Notes: a model not told the origin generated them from the sequence alone. Positions 40,539 through 49,412 are shown, counted from the first letter of the stretch. The stretch is DNA of 64,000 nt from Actinomadura rudentiformis (GCF_008923185.1 NZ_WBMT01000018.1:62001-126000); one strand, 5' to 3'. Program-made: numbers and translations.

Positions 40539-41513
40539 TCATCGGATCGCCTCGGTGCCGGCCGTGCAGGTGCGGTGGAAGGAGCTGCGATAGACCCGAG
40601 GCGGCATGCCCCGGCGCTTGATGAACTGTTCGCGCAGGACGGTGGTGTTGCGGTAACCCGTCTCGTTGGCGATCTCCTGGATGCTCAGGTCCGTCGTCTC
40701 GAGGAGCTCCTCGACCCGGTTGAGGCGCTGGTTGAGGAGCCAGGCGTGGGGCGTGGTGCCCGTGGCGGTCTTGAAGCGCCGGGCGAAGGTGCGGGGGCTC
40801 ATGTGCGCCCGTGCCGCGAGCTCGTTCACGGACAGGGGCTGCCGCAGGTTCTCCCACGCCCAGGCGAGCACCGCGGGGATGCGCTCGTCCTCGGGGACGG
40901 GAGAGCTGACGTACTGGGCCTGACCACCGAAGCGCTGAGGTGAGGCCACCGTGTCGCGGGCGATCATGTTGGCCACCGAGGACCCGTGCTCGCGCCGGAC
41001 CAGGTGCAGGAACATGTCCAGGGCGGCGGCCGCGCCCGCGCACGTCACGATCTGCCCCTCGTCCACGTAGAGGGCGTCGGGGACGGTCCTGACCCTGGGA
41101 AAGCGGGCGGCGAGGGCGGAGGCCATGCGCCAGTGCGTGGTGGCGCGCAGGCCGTCGAGAAGGCCGGTGCCGGCCAGCAGGTAGGACCCGCTGCAGTAGG
41201 CGGCGATGATCGCGCCGCGCTCATGTGCGGCCCGCAGCGCCGCCGTCGCGGCGGGCGTCGGGACCGGGTAGTCCTCGCCGGGGATGAGCAGGATCAGATC
41301 GGCCTGTGCCAGCCGGTCGAGTCCGTGCTCCACATGCTGGATCAGGCCGAGGTCCGTCACCACCGGCCCCGGTGTGTCGGTCGCCACGGCGAAGTCGAAG
41401 CACGAGACGCCGAGCTGATAACGATCGGAGAAGATCTTGACTGCCAGGCCGAGGCCCAGCGTGCTCAGGCTCTCCGGCGCGTACGCCACGATCGAACGGA
41501 AGCCCATGGTCAC
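40539..41513 (-). CDS. GlxA-type AraC family regulator with DJ-1/PfpI domain (second copy)
   Basis: The 324-aa protein has the same architecture as the regulator at 14.6 kb: an N-terminal DJ-1/PfpI domain with GAIIAAYCSGSYLLAGTGLL, and two AraC helices, LAARAHMSPRTFARRFKTAT and EIANETGYRNTTVLREQFIK. A GTG start at 41513 or ATG 41507 is possible. It faces no obvious operon; the small unknown gene at 40076 follows on the same transcript and the racemase lies upstream on the same strand. Ligand unknown. Confidence 0.9.
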   Translation of the reverse strand: MTMGFRSIVAYAPESLSTLGLGLAVKIFSDRYQLGVSCFDFAVATDTPGPVVTDLGLIQHVEHGLDRLAQADLILLIPGEDYPVPTPAATAALRAAHERGAIIAAYCSGSYLLAGTGLLDGLRATTHWRMASALAARFPRVRTVPDALYVDEGQIVTCAGAAAALDMFLHLVRREHGSSVANMIARDTVASPQRFGGQAQYVSSPVPEDERIPAVLAWAWENLRQPLSVNELAARAHMSPRTFARRFKTATGTTPHAWLLNQRLNRVEELLETTDLSIQEIANETGYRNTTVLREQFIKRRGMPPRVYRSSFHRTCTAGTEAIR

Positions 41514-41628
41514 GAAGGCCTGCCCGCGGCGTCCAGCCGGTCGCGTCGCCCGGGCGTCAGATCCAGGTCCAGGTCCAGGTCGATGAGCCCGCGGCGGGTG
41601 GCGGGGATCGTTCCGGTCGTGCGGTGTT

Positions 41629-42330
41629 TCAACGGGAGATCCTCAGGCTGGCGTCGACGATCGCTTCGACGTGGAGGGCGGTGGTGTCCAGGAGCGGGAG
41701 AGCGGGGAAGTCCTCGGGGCCGACGAGCTGGGTGATCTCGGTGCAGCCCAGCACGATGGCGTCCGCGCCACGGCCGGCCAGCTCGTGCATGATCCGCACG
41801 AACGCGTCACGTGATCTGCCGGTGAAGAGGTGCCGGGTGAGCTCATCGAAGATCACCTGATCGACCAGGACGCGGTCCGCCTCGTCCGGGACGATCACGG
41901 AGAGGCCGTGTCCGGCCAGCCGCTCCCGGTAGAACGACGCCTCCATGACCGGCAGGGTCCCCAGCAGCCCCAGGGTGCGGAGGCCCTGGCGGCGCGCGGC
42001 ACCGGCGAGCACGTCCGCGATGTGGAGGAACGGCAGGGGCGTGGCCGCCTCGATGGCCGGGGCCACCCGATGCATGGTGTTGCTGCCGCAGACGAGGAAG
42101 TCGGCTCCGGCCCGTTCCAGGCCGCGGGCCTTGTCCGCGAGGTACGCACCGGCCTCGTCCCACGCGTCAGCCCGGACGAAGCGTTCGATGTCACCGAAAT
42201 TGACGCTGGAGAGCAGCAGTTCGGCGCGCTCGTGCCCGCCGCGCAGCTCGTTGACCCGGTCGTTGATGCGCCGGTAGTAGTCGGCGGTGGCGACGTCGCT
42301 CATGCCGTGGAGGAGTCCGATCGTCTTCAT
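41629..42330 (-). CDS. Aspartate/glutamate racemase family protein
   Basis: The 233-aa protein shows both catalytic Cys segments of the Asp/Glu racemase superfamily: GADFLVCGSNTMHRVAP and GADAIVLGCTEITQLVG, spaced as in the YgeA/broad-specificity racemases. The start MKTIGLLHGMSDVATADYYR matches the usual GGMSWEST-like opening, here HGMSDVAT. It probably interconverts D- and L-acidic amino acids or a related substrate in the cytosol. It is divergent from the XRE-cupin regulator with 63 bp between, sharing an inverted repeat, and is its likely target. Confidence 0.9.
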   Translation of the reverse strand: MKTIGLLHGMSDVATADYYRRINDRVNELRGGHERAELLLSSVNFGDIERFVRADAWDEAGAYLADKARGLERAGADFLVCGSNTMHRVAPAIEAATPLPFLHIADVLAGAARRQGLRTLGLLGTLPVMEASFYRERLAGHGLSVIVPDEADRVLVDQVIFDELTRHLFTGRSRDAFVRIMHELAGRGADAIVLGCTEITQLVGPEDFPALPLLDTTALHVEAIVDASLRISR

Positions 42331-42340
42331 GGCGCTCCAC

Positions 42341-42378
42341 TGTTCAGTAAACTGTTACGAGGGTCAATATACTGAACA
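42341..42378. promoter_or_regulatory. Long inverted repeat between racemase and XRE-cupin genes
   Basis: TGTTCAGTA (42341-42349) and TACTGAACA (42370-42378) are perfect 9-bp inverted copies separated by 20 bp. CAGT-AA-ACTG (42345-42354) is an additional smaller palindrome in the left half. TATACT at 42368-42373 could be the -10 of the regulator gene. The site covers the whole divergent promoter and is a good operator candidate for the XRE-cupin protein. Confidence 0.6.
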
Positions 42379-42393
42379 TAAGGGGAGTGTGGC

Positions 42394-42957
42394 ATGCCGG
42401 ACTGCGTTGCGGTGGTGGCGGGCAATCTGCGCCGGCTGCGAGAGGAGCGGGCGCTCACCCTGGGCGCGCTCGCCGAGCGCTCCGGCGTCGCGAAGGGAAC
42501 GGTCAGCGCGCTGGAACGCGGCCACGGGAACCCCACCATCGAGACCCTCTTCGCACTGGCCTACGCCCTCGACGTGACCCTTGCCGACCTCGTGGAGGAG
42601 CCGGAGATGCCGGAGACGGCGGTGGTCCGGGCGGCGGACCGGCCAATGATCCCCGGCACGCCCCTGGAGGCCCGCCTGCTGCGGAGGTCGCGGCATCCGG
42701 AGACGACGGTCGAGGTCTACGAGCTTCTCCTGCATCCCGGTGCCGACCACCGCGCGAAGGCGCATCGGGCCGGTACGCGGGAGTGCATGTACGTGATCGA
42801 AGGGGAGGTCGAGACCGGCCTTCATGACGAACCCGTGCGGCTCGGTCCCGGTGACTTCGCGAGCTTTCCGGCCGACGCCCCGCACGACTACCGCAGCCAC
42901 GGCGCCGCCCGCGCGCTGCTCATCATGACGCTCCCCAAACGCTCTCCCGCTCAATGA
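42394..42957 (+). CDS. XRE-cupin transcriptional regulator
   Basis: The 187-aa protein has an N-terminal XRE/Cro HTH (about 8-65): LRRLREERALTLGALAERSG, then KGTVSALERGHGNPTIETLF. A C-terminal cupin_2 domain (about 100-180) has ECMYVIEGEVETGL and DFASFPADAPHDYRS. This class senses small ligands in the cupin pocket and controls catabolic genes. It is divergent from the racemase gene across a strong inverted repeat. Starts at ATG 42394. Confidence 0.92.
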   Translation: MPDCVAVVAGNLRRLREERALTLGALAERSGVAKGTVSALERGHGNPTIETLFALAYALDVTLADLVEEPEMPETAVVRAADRPMIPGTPLEARLLRRSRHPETTVEVYELLLHPGADHRAKAHRAGTRECMYVIEGEVETGLHDEPVRLGPGDFASFPADAPHDYRSHGAARALLIMTLPKRSPAQ

Positions 42958-43052
42958 CGGCCCCCTCCCGGTCCAGTCTGCGGCCGATCAGGTCCCCGAC
43001 CTGGGAGGTTGGCAGTGATCCGGGGAAGTTTGGCAGCTTTACTGCGGTTTCT

Positions 43053-43066
43053 AGCTGTTCACAGCT
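43053..43066. promoter_or_regulatory. Short palindrome upstream of the lipoprotein gene
   Basis: AGCTGT (43053-43058), TC, ACAGCT (43061-43066) form a 14-bp perfect palindrome 50 bp before the lipoprotein start. It may be an operator or chance. Confidence 0.3.
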
Positions 43067-43115
43067 GTAAGGATCTTTACCTCCTGCCCTGGTCACGGCC
43101 CTGAAAGGAATCACC

Positions 43116-43595
43116 ATGCGCAGATGGCCGGCCGCCATTCAGCTGTCCCTGCTGGCCTGCGTCCTGGCGGCCTGCGGCTCCAGCATGGACAAGACGGAGG
43201 CGGCCGCCGAGACGCAACGGGTCATGAACCAGACCGTCGAGCTCCTGCACCCCGACTACCGCGCGTTGCCGAAGGGGCCGCAGCCGCAGACCCAGGAGGG
43301 CGAAGCCTGCTACAACGCCCTGACGAGGGACGGCTCGAAGATCAAGGTCGAGCACCGGTACGTCGTGCGGGGACTGAACACGCAGCAGATCACCGACCTG
43401 GCCCGTCGCGTCGAGAAGTTCTGGGACGAGGATCTCAAGGCCTACACCAAGAGTTCCGAGGGCTTCGAGACCGGCAATCCCAGGATCACGATGGAGTACA
43501 AGGACCTCAACCTGCTGCTCCGTGTGTCCATTTATGTCCCGAAGGAGGTCATCATCTCGGTGGTCTCCGACTGCATCAAGCCGAACGGTGACTAG
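43116..43595 (+). CDS. Lipoprotein of unknown function
   Basis: The 159-aa protein begins MRRWPAAIQLSLLACVLAAC, with lipobox LAAC and Cys 20 as lipidation site, followed by GSSMDKTEAA. The mature part is mixed alpha/beta with two Cys (EGEACYNAL and VSDCIKPNGD), possibly a disulfide. I recognise no family beyond small secreted actinobacterial lipoproteins. AAAGGA precedes the ATG. It stands alone between the XRE-cupin gene and the aldarate operon, and its stop codon lies in a bidirectional hairpin. Confidence 0.8.
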   Translation: MRRWPAAIQLSLLACVLAACGSSMDKTEAAAETQRVMNQTVELLHPDYRALPKGPQPQTQEGEACYNALTRDGSKIKVEHRYVVRGLNTQQITDLARRVEKFWDEDLKAYTKSSEGFETGNPRITMEYKDLNLLLRVSIYVPKEVIISVVSDCIKPNGD

Positions 43596-43626
43596 GCCGG
43601 ACGCGCCCTAGGACGTGTCCGGCCTA
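43593..43626. terminator. Hairpin between convergent lipoprotein and dehydrogenase genes
   Basis: TAGGCCGGAC (43593-43602) and GTCCGGCCTA (43617-43626) form a perfect 10-bp stem with a 14-nt loop. The left arm contains the lipoprotein stop codon and the right arm the stop of the minus-strand dehydrogenase, so the two transcripts share this terminator. Confidence 0.72.
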
Positions 43627-44559
43627 ACCCTGGGGGATCGGGGTGATCAGGCTGCCCTCGACCAGGAAGCTGCGCAGATTGCGGAAGGCCAGATCGCCCA
43701 TCGCCTCGCGCGTTTCGTGCGTCGCGCTCGCGATGTGCGGCAGGAGCAGCACCGAGTCCAGGTCGAGCAGGGCGGGCGGCACGTTCGGCTCGTCGGCGAA
43801 CACGTCGAGCGCCGCGCCCGCGAGCCGCCCGCAGGTGAGCGCGGCGACCAGCGCGGGTTCGTTCACGACGCTGCCGCGCGCGACGTTCACCAGGTACCCG
43901 GCCGGGCCGAGCGCCTCCAGCACGGCGGCCGACACCAGCCCGCGCGTCTCCGCCCCGCCCGAGGTCGCGACGATCAGCGCGTCGCTCCAGGCCGCGAGCT
44001 TCTCCGGGGACTCGGCGTAGGCGTACGGGACGCCCTCGACCGGGCGGCGCGAGTGGTAGGAGATCTCCGCGTCGAAACCGGCCAGGCGGCGCGCGATGGC
44101 CTGGCCGATGCGCCCGAGGCCGAGGATCCCGATCCGCTTGCCCGTGACCTTGGTCGCCAGGGGGTACGTGCCGCGGGTCCAGTCGCCGCGCCGCACGAAC
44201 CGGTCGGCCGCGGAGAACCGGCGCATCACGTCGATCAGCCCGCCGACCGCGGTGTCGGCGACGCAGTCGGTGAGCACGTCCGGGGTGTTGCTCACCGCGA
44301 TCCCGCGTTCGGCTGCGGCGGCCACGTCCGTGGTGTCGTACCCGACACCGAAGTTCGCGATCACCCGGAGCCGGGGCAGCCGGTCCATCAGCGCCCGGTC
44401 CACCCCGATCCGGGCGGTGGTGACCACGGCCGTGAACTCGGCGCCGTGCTCGTCGAGGAAGCCGTCCGGCTGGTCGTCGAGCAGTACGGCGTCGTAGTGC
44501 TCGCGCAGATTCCGGTGGAGGGACGGCAGCAGCGGTCCGACCTGCAGCACACGATCCAA
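43624..44559 (-). CDS. D-isomer-specific 2-hydroxyacid dehydrogenase
   Basis: The 311-aa protein has the NAD-binding Rossmann motif GKRIGILGLGRIGQAIARRL, the substrate-binding Arg in LVNVARGSVVNEPAL, and the catalytic His in LDSVLLLPHIASATHETREA. This is the glyoxylate/hydroxypyruvate reductase-like GHRB subgroup. The start is apparently TTG 44559, with a GTG at 44550 as alternative. It is the last gene of the kdgD-aldehyde dehydrogenase-gudD operon. It may reduce glyoxylate, hydroxypyruvate or a keto acid arising from aldarate breakdown; the substrate is inferred. Confidence 0.9.
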   Translation of the reverse strand: MDRVLQVGPLLPSLHRNLREHYDAVLLDDQPDGFLDEHGAEFTAVVTTARIGVDRALMDRLPRLRVIANFGVGYDTTDVAAAAERGIAVSNTPDVLTDCVADTAVGGLIDVMRRFSAADRFVRRGDWTRGTYPLATKVTGKRIGILGLGRIGQAIARRLAGFDAEISYHSRRPVEGVPYAYAESPEKLAAWSDALIVATSGGAETRGLVSAAVLEALGPAGYLVNVARGSVVNEPALVAALTCGRLAGAALDVFADEPNVPPALLDLDSVLLLPHIASATHETREAMGDLAFRNLRSFLVEGSLITPIPQG

Positions 44560-44578
44560 GGTCTTCTCTTTCCTCTGT

Positions 44579-45931
44579 TCAGTCGCGGTCGAGGGCCGGT
44601 CTGCGGGGATCGAACGTCCAGCCCGGCACGAGGTATCTCATGGCCGCCGCGTCGTCCCGCCCACCCAGGCCTTCGGCCAGGTACAGGCGGTGTGCCTCGT
44701 CGAGCCGCTCGTGGTCCACTTCTACCCCGAGCCCCGGCCGGTCAGGCACGGTGAGGTGGCCGTCGGCGATCTCGAACGGGGCGGTGGTCAGCCGCTGCCC
44801 GTCCTGCCAGATCCAGTGCGTGTCGACCGCAGTGATGTCCCCGGGCGCCGCTGCGGCGACGTGGGTGAACATCGCCAGTGAGACGTCGAAGTGGTTGTTG
44901 GAGTGCGAGCCCCAGGTCAGGCCCCACGCGTCGCAGAGCTGCGCGACCCGCACCGAGCCGTCCATGGTCCAGAAGTGCGGGTCGGCGAGCGGGATGTCCA
45001 CCGCGCCCGCGGTGATCGCGTGGCCCAGCTCGCGCCAGTCCGTCGCGATCATGTTGGTGGCGGTGCGCAGACCGGTCGCGCGCCTGAACTCGGCCATCAC
45101 CTCCCGCGCCGAAAACCCGTCCTCGGCGCCACACGGGTCCTCGGCATAGGCGAGCACGTCGCGCAGGCCGCCGTCGCGGGCCAGCCCGATCGCCTCGGCC
45201 AGCGACCACGCCCCGTTCGGATCGAGGGTGACGCGGGCGCCAGGGAAACGTTCGGCGAGCGCGGTGACGGCGGCGGCCTCGTCCGGTCCGCGCAGGACGC
45301 CGCCCTTCAGCTTGAAGTCGGCGAAGCCGTACCGGGCCTGGGCCGCCTCGGCGAGCGCGACGATCGCGTCGGGCGTCAGTGCCTCTTCGTTCCGCAGCCG
45401 GAACCAGTCGTCGCCGTCCTCAGGGGCTTCATCGGCCTTACCGCCCCGGTAGTCCAGGTCGGTGCGGTTCCGGTCGCCGATGAAGAACAGGTAGCCGAGC
45501 ACCGGGACGCGGTCGCGCCGCCGTCCCCCGCCGAGCAGATCCGCGACAGGCACCTCCACGTACTGCCCGAGCAGGTCGAGCAGCGCCGACTCGAAGGCGG
45601 TCACGGCGTGCACGGTGGTACGCAGGTCGAAGGTCTGCGCACCGCGCCCGGCGGCGTCGCGGTGGGCGAAGCGCCGCCGCACCGACTCCAGCGTCCCGTT
45701 GTACGCGGCGACCGGGCGGCCGACGACCAGGTCCCGCGACTCCTCCAGGGTGCGGGTGATGGCCTCGCCGCCCGGCACCTCGCCGACGCCGACCCGGCCG
45801 TCGGAGTCGGTGAGCAGGACGATGTTGCGCGTGAAGAACGGGGCGTGCGCGCCGCTCAGATTGAGGAGCATGCTGTCGCGGCCGGCGACGGGCACGACGC
45901 GCAGGTCGGCGACACAAGGGGATCCGGCCAT
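44579..45931 (-). CDS. gudD: Glucarate dehydratase
   Basis: The 450-aa enolase-superfamily protein has the full glucarate dehydratase set: the Lys pair in GFADFKLKGGV (K207, K209), metal ligands in TLDPNGAW (D237), AEDPCG (E264) and TNMIATDW (N293), and the general acid/base His in SHSNNH (H343). It dehydrates D-glucarate (or L-idarate) to 5-dehydro-4-deoxyglucarate. It begins one base after the aldehyde dehydrogenase stop, and next comes the hydroxyacid dehydrogenase. With the operon's dehydratase and dehydrogenase it completes the route to 2-oxoglutarate. Confidence 0.94.
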   Translation of the reverse strand: MAGSPCVADLRVVPVAGRDSMLLNLSGAHAPFFTRNIVLLTDSDGRVGVGEVPGGEAITRTLEESRDLVVGRPVAAYNGTLESVRRRFAHRDAAGRGAQTFDLRTTVHAVTAFESALLDLLGQYVEVPVADLLGGGRRRDRVPVLGYLFFIGDRNRTDLDYRGGKADEAPEDGDDWFRLRNEEALTPDAIVALAEAAQARYGFADFKLKGGVLRGPDEAAAVTALAERFPGARVTLDPNGAWSLAEAIGLARDGGLRDVLAYAEDPCGAEDGFSAREVMAEFRRATGLRTATNMIATDWRELGHAITAGAVDIPLADPHFWTMDGSVRVAQLCDAWGLTWGSHSNNHFDVSLAMFTHVAAAAPGDITAVDTHWIWQDGQRLTTAPFEIADGHLTVPDRPGLGVEVDHERLDEAHRLYLAEGLGGRDDAAAMRYLVPGWTFDPRRPALDRD

Positions 45932-45932
45932 G

Positions 45933-47483
45933 TCAGCTCCCTCCGCCGGGGACGCCGTCGATCCGCAGCCGGACGCCGAGCGGGTCGCCGTCGCGCAACT
46001 CCTCCGGCAGGAGGTCGCCGGGGATGTCCTGGTAGGCGACCGGGCGCAGGAAACGTTCGATCGCCCGCGTGCCGACCGAGGTGGTGGCGGGTGCGGAGGT
46101 GGCGGGGTGCGGCCCGCCGTGCACGACCGCGTGGCCGACCTCGACGCCGGTGGGCCAGCCGTTGACCAGCACCCGACCGGCGAGCAGTTCGAGCTCGGGA
46201 AGCAGGCCCGCGGCCAGCGCGTGGTCGCCCGGGTCGTCCGGTGCGAGGTGGAGGGTCGCGGTCAGCTGGCCTTCGAGCGACTGGACGATCGTGCCGAGCC
46301 GCTCCCGGTCGCGGACCCGCACGATCAGCGACGCGGCGCCGAAGACCTCCTCCTGGAGGAACGGCTCGGCGAGGAACGTCGCGTCGTCGGTGAGGAAGAG
46401 CCGAGGCTGGCAGGCGACGGCGATCGAGGGGTCATCGGTTCCTTGGGCGAGCGTGGTGACGCCTTGTGCGCTCGCCATCCGTACGGTCCCGGCGTCGTAG
46501 GCCGCCCGGATGCCGGCGGTCAGCATCGGAGCGGCCGGCGTGGCGGCGACGGCGGCGGACGCCGCGTCCACGAAGGCGTCGAGGCCGTCGCCGTCGAGCG
46601 CGAAGACGAGGCCGGGGCTGGTGCAGAGCTGACCGGCGCCGGTGGTGAGGGAGGCGGCGAAGGCCCGTCCCAGCTCGGCCCCCGAGCCGCGGAGGGCACC
46701 GGGCAGCAGGAACACCGGGTTCACGCTCGACATCTCCGCGTACACCGGGATCGGCACGGGCCGTGCTGCGGCGGCCGCGACGAGCGACAGCCCACCGCCA
46801 CGCGACCCGGTGAACCCGACGGCCTTGATGCGCGGGTCGGTGACCAGCCGTGTCCCGAGGTCGTGGCCGTGGCCGAGCAGGACGCTGAACGTCCCCTCGG
46901 GCAGCCCGTGCTCCTGGACGGCCTCGCGGACGGCGCGGCCGACCATCTCGCTCGTTCCCGGGTGGGCCGGATGGGCCTTCACCACGACCGGGGCTCCGGC
47001 GGCGAGCGCGGAGGCGGTGTCGCCGCCCGCGACCGAGAAGGCCAGCGGGAAGTTGCTCGCGGCGAACACGGCGACGGGGCCGAGCGGGATGCGCCGCTGG
47101 CGCAGGTCCGGGCGCGGCAGCGGGGTGCGATCGGGCAGCGCGGGGTCGATCCGGGCGCCGAGCCAGCCGCCGTCCCGGACGACGGAGGCGAACAGCCGCA
47201 GTTGCCCGGTCGTCCGGGCACGCTCGCCCTCGACGCGGGCCCGGGGGAGCCCGGTCTCGGCCATGACGCGGGCGACGAGGGCGTCGCCGAGCGCCTCGAT
47301 CCGGTCCGCGACGGTGTCGAGGAACGCGGCGCGCGCCTTCGGCCCGGTGGCGCGGTACTCGGCGAACGCCTCCCAGGCCAGCGCGCAGGCGCGGGCGATC
47401 TCGTCCGGGCCCGCGACGGGGTAGCCCGGTTCGAGCCGTTCTCCGGTCCGCGGATCGACGGCGTGCAGCTCGCCCGCGGTCAC
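45933..47483 (-). CDS. 2,5-dioxovalerate dehydrogenase (aldehyde dehydrogenase family)
   Basis: The 516-aa protein starts at GTG 47483 overlapping the upstream stop (GTGA); longer frames upstream are rejected. It has the ALDH fold with VFAASNFPLAFSVAGGDTAS (N144), NAD-binding VGFTGSRGG, the catalytic Glu in YAEMSSVNP (E250) and the catalytic Cys in TTGAGQLCTSP (C287). The sequence pattern (SVNPVFLLPGAL, FLQEEVFGAASL) matches 2,5-dioxovalerate/alpha-ketoglutaric semialdehyde dehydrogenases. It oxidises the semialdehyde made by KdgD to 2-oxoglutarate with NAD(P). Confidence 0.93.
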   Translation of the reverse strand: MTAGELHAVDPRTGERLEPGYPVAGPDEIARACALAWEAFAEYRATGPKARAAFLDTVADRIEALGDALVARVMAETGLPRARVEGERARTTGQLRLFASVVRDGGWLGARIDPALPDRTPLPRPDLRQRRIPLGPVAVFAASNFPLAFSVAGGDTASALAAGAPVVVKAHPAHPGTSEMVGRAVREAVQEHGLPEGTFSVLLGHGHDLGTRLVTDPRIKAVGFTGSRGGGLSLVAAAAARPVPIPVYAEMSSVNPVFLLPGALRGSGAELGRAFAASLTTGAGQLCTSPGLVFALDGDGLDAFVDAASAAVAATPAAPMLTAGIRAAYDAGTVRMASAQGVTTLAQGTDDPSIAVACQPRLFLTDDATFLAEPFLQEEVFGAASLIVRVRDRERLGTIVQSLEGQLTATLHLAPDDPGDHALAAGLLPELELLAGRVLVNGWPTGVEVGHAVVHGGPHPATSAPATTSVGTRAIERFLRPVAYQDIPGDLLPEELRDGDPLGVRLRIDGVPGGGS

Positions 47484-48397
47484 CGGCTCACCTTCTTGAT
47501 CAGCTCGGTGAGGTCGGCCAGCTCGCCCTCGGTGAGGTCGGTGAGAGGCGGCCGGACCGGGCCTGCGGGGCGCCCGATCGCGGTCATGCCGGCCTTGACG
47601 ATCGACACCGCGTACCCGGCGCACCGGTTCCGGATGTCGAGGTAGGGGAGCACGAACTCGGAGAGCCGGCCGTACACCCCGGCACGGTCCCGCTCCTGGA
47701 CCGCCTGGAAGAAGTCGAGCGCGAAGTCCGGGATGAAGTTGAACATCGCCGAGGAGTAAGTCGTGACGCCGAGCTCCAGGTAGGGCAGCGCATAGGTCTC
47801 GGCGGTGGGCAGCCCGCCGACGTACAGCAGCGAGTCGCCGAGGGTGGCGTACAGGCGGGACATCAGCTCGATGTCGCCGACGCCGTCCTTGAAGCCGATC
47901 AGGTTCGGGCAGTCCTCGGCGAGCCGGGCCACGGTGTCCACGGTGTACGCGGCGTTGGCGCGGTGGTAGACGATCACGCCCAGCGAGGTCGCCGCGCAGA
48001 CCGCGCGGACGTGCGCGGCCAGCCCGTCCTGGCTCGCCTCGGTGAGGTAGGGCGGCAGCAGGAGCAGCGCGTCCGCCCCGGCGGCCTCGGCGTCCCTGGC
48101 CAGCTCGCAGGCCAGGGCCGTGCCGTACCCGGCGGGCGCGATGATCGGCATCCCGGTGGGCGCGGCGGTGACGGCCGCGCGGACGACCTGTCCCACCTCG
48201 GCGGGCGTGAGGGAGAAGAACTCCCCGGTGCCGCCCGCGGCGAACAGCCCGGCGGCGGGGCGGTCCGCGAGCCAGCCGATGTGGTCGCGGTAGGCCCCCT
48301 CGTCGAAGTCGAGGCCGGCCGTCATGTGGGTCACCGGGAACGACAGCAGCCCGGCGCCGAGCACCGATCTCAGCTCGTCGTGGGTGAATCGCGTCAT
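47480..48397 (-). CDS. kdgD: 5-dehydro-4-deoxyglucarate dehydratase
   Basis: The 305-aa protein belongs to the DapA/NAL aldolase superfamily. It has GLFAAGGTGEFFSLTPAE, the conserved Tyr in GVIVYHRANAAY (Y144) and the Schiff-base Lys in LIGFKDGVGD (K170). It decarboxylates and dehydrates 5-dehydro-4-deoxyglucarate to 2,5-dioxopentanoate. It is the first gene of the aldarate operon, divergent from the LysR regulator, and is translationally coupled to the aldehyde dehydrogenase gene. Confidence 0.94.
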   Translation of the reverse strand: MTRFTHDELRSVLGAGLLSFPVTHMTAGLDFDEGAYRDHIGWLADRPAAGLFAAGGTGEFFSLTPAEVGQVVRAAVTAAPTGMPIIAPAGYGTALACELARDAEAAGADALLLLPPYLTEASQDGLAAHVRAVCAATSLGVIVYHRANAAYTVDTVARLAEDCPNLIGFKDGVGDIELMSRLYATLGDSLLYVGGLPTAETYALPYLELGVTTYSSAMFNFIPDFALDFFQAVQERDRAGVYGRLSEFVLPYLDIRNRCAGYAVSIVKAGMTAIGRPAGPVRPPLTDLTEGELADLTELIKKVSR

Positions 48398-48493
48398 CTG
48401 CTCTGACTCCAGGGTCGGGGGAAGGCTCGGTGGTACGCGGGTGCCGTGCCGAACGCGTACGCCGTCAGGCTAAGGAGCGGGCATCATGCCTGT

Positions 48494-48508
48494 CCAAGTT
48501 GTCTTTGG
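48494..48508. promoter_or_regulatory. Candidate LysR-type binding box
   Basis: CCAA (48494-48497) and TTGG (48505-48508) are an inverted pair spaced 7 bp in the divergent kdgD/LysR promoter gap, giving a 15-bp interrupted dyad of the size expected for LysR regulators. It overlaps the near start of the LysR gene (48531), fitting autoregulation. Confidence 0.4.
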
Positions 48509-48530
48509 CATGCGCTGATACCTTTCGTGC

Positions 48531-49412
48531 ATGTACACGCTGGACCAGCTGCGCGGCTTCGTCGCGGTCGCCGAGGAGGGGCACTTCGGGCGCGCCGCGG
48601 AGCGGCTGCGGATGACCCAGCCGCCGCTCAGCCGCCAGATCCAGAAGCTCGAACGGGCCGTGGGTGTCACGTTGCTGGAGCGCAGCGCGCACGGGGCGGC
48701 GCCGACGCCGGCGGGCCGTGCCTTCCTCGCCGAGGCGCGGCGGCTGCTCAGCCAGGCGGACGCGGCGGTGCTGGTGGCGCGGCGCAGCGCCCAGGGCACG
48801 AGCGGCACGGTGCGGATCGCGTTCACGGCCGTGTCGGCGCTGGCCGTGCTGGGGCAGTGGATCGCTGCCGCCCGCGAGCACCTGCCGGACGTCGATCTGA
48901 TGCTCACCGAGATGGTCACCCGCGCCCAGGTGGATGCGCTGCTCGCGGGTGAGATCGATGTGGGGCTGGCGCGTGGGGTGCCCCGTTCGGACGTGCTGAG
49001 CGCGCGCCTGGTGTACGCCGAGCCGCTGGTGCTGGCGGTGCCGCGCGGGCATCCTCTCGCCGAGCTCGGCCGCAGGCCGCGGCTGGCCGACATCGCCGCG
49101 CACGAGCTGGTCACATACGCGCCGATCGAGGCCCGGTACCTGTACGAGCTGGTCATCACGGTCTTCCGCGACGCGGGCGTGATGCCGCGTTACGTCCAGC
49201 AGATGGGGCAGGTGCACAGCCTTCTGGCACTGGTGGACGCGGGTGTCGGGGCGGCGCTGGTGCCTCGCTCGGCGTCGGTGTTGCGCCTGCCGAACCTGGA
49301 GTTCCTCGACGTGGACGGTCTCGCGCCCGACCTGGTCGAGGTGCACAGCGTCTGGCGCACGGGCAACGACGCGCCCGCCCTGCACGCCCTCCTTGGCCTG
49401 GTCGGCCGCTGA
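48531..49412 (+). CDS. LysR family regulator of the aldarate operon
   Basis: The 293-aa protein has the LysR winged HTH (YTLDQLRGFVAVAEEGHFG, RAAERLRMTQPPLSRQIQKL) and a two-lobed effector domain (about 90-290) of the periplasmic-binding type. It is divergent from kdgD and the next plus-strand gene is a solute-binding protein of an ABC transporter, so it likely activates the dehydratase operon and perhaps the transporter when the aldarate (or a derivative) is present. The effector is inferred. Confidence 0.92.
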   Translation: MYTLDQLRGFVAVAEEGHFGRAAERLRMTQPPLSRQIQKLERAVGVTLLERSAHGAAPTPAGRAFLAEARRLLSQADAAVLVARRSAQGTSGTVRIAFTAVSALAVLGQWIAAAREHLPDVDLMLTEMVTRAQVDALLAGEIDVGLARGVPRSDVLSARLVYAEPLVLAVPRGHPLAELGRRPRLADIAAHELVTYAPIEARYLYELVITVFRDAGVMPRYVQQMGQVHSLLALVDAGVGAALVPRSASVLRLPNLEFLDVDGLAPDLVEVHSVWRTGNDAPALHALLGLVGR

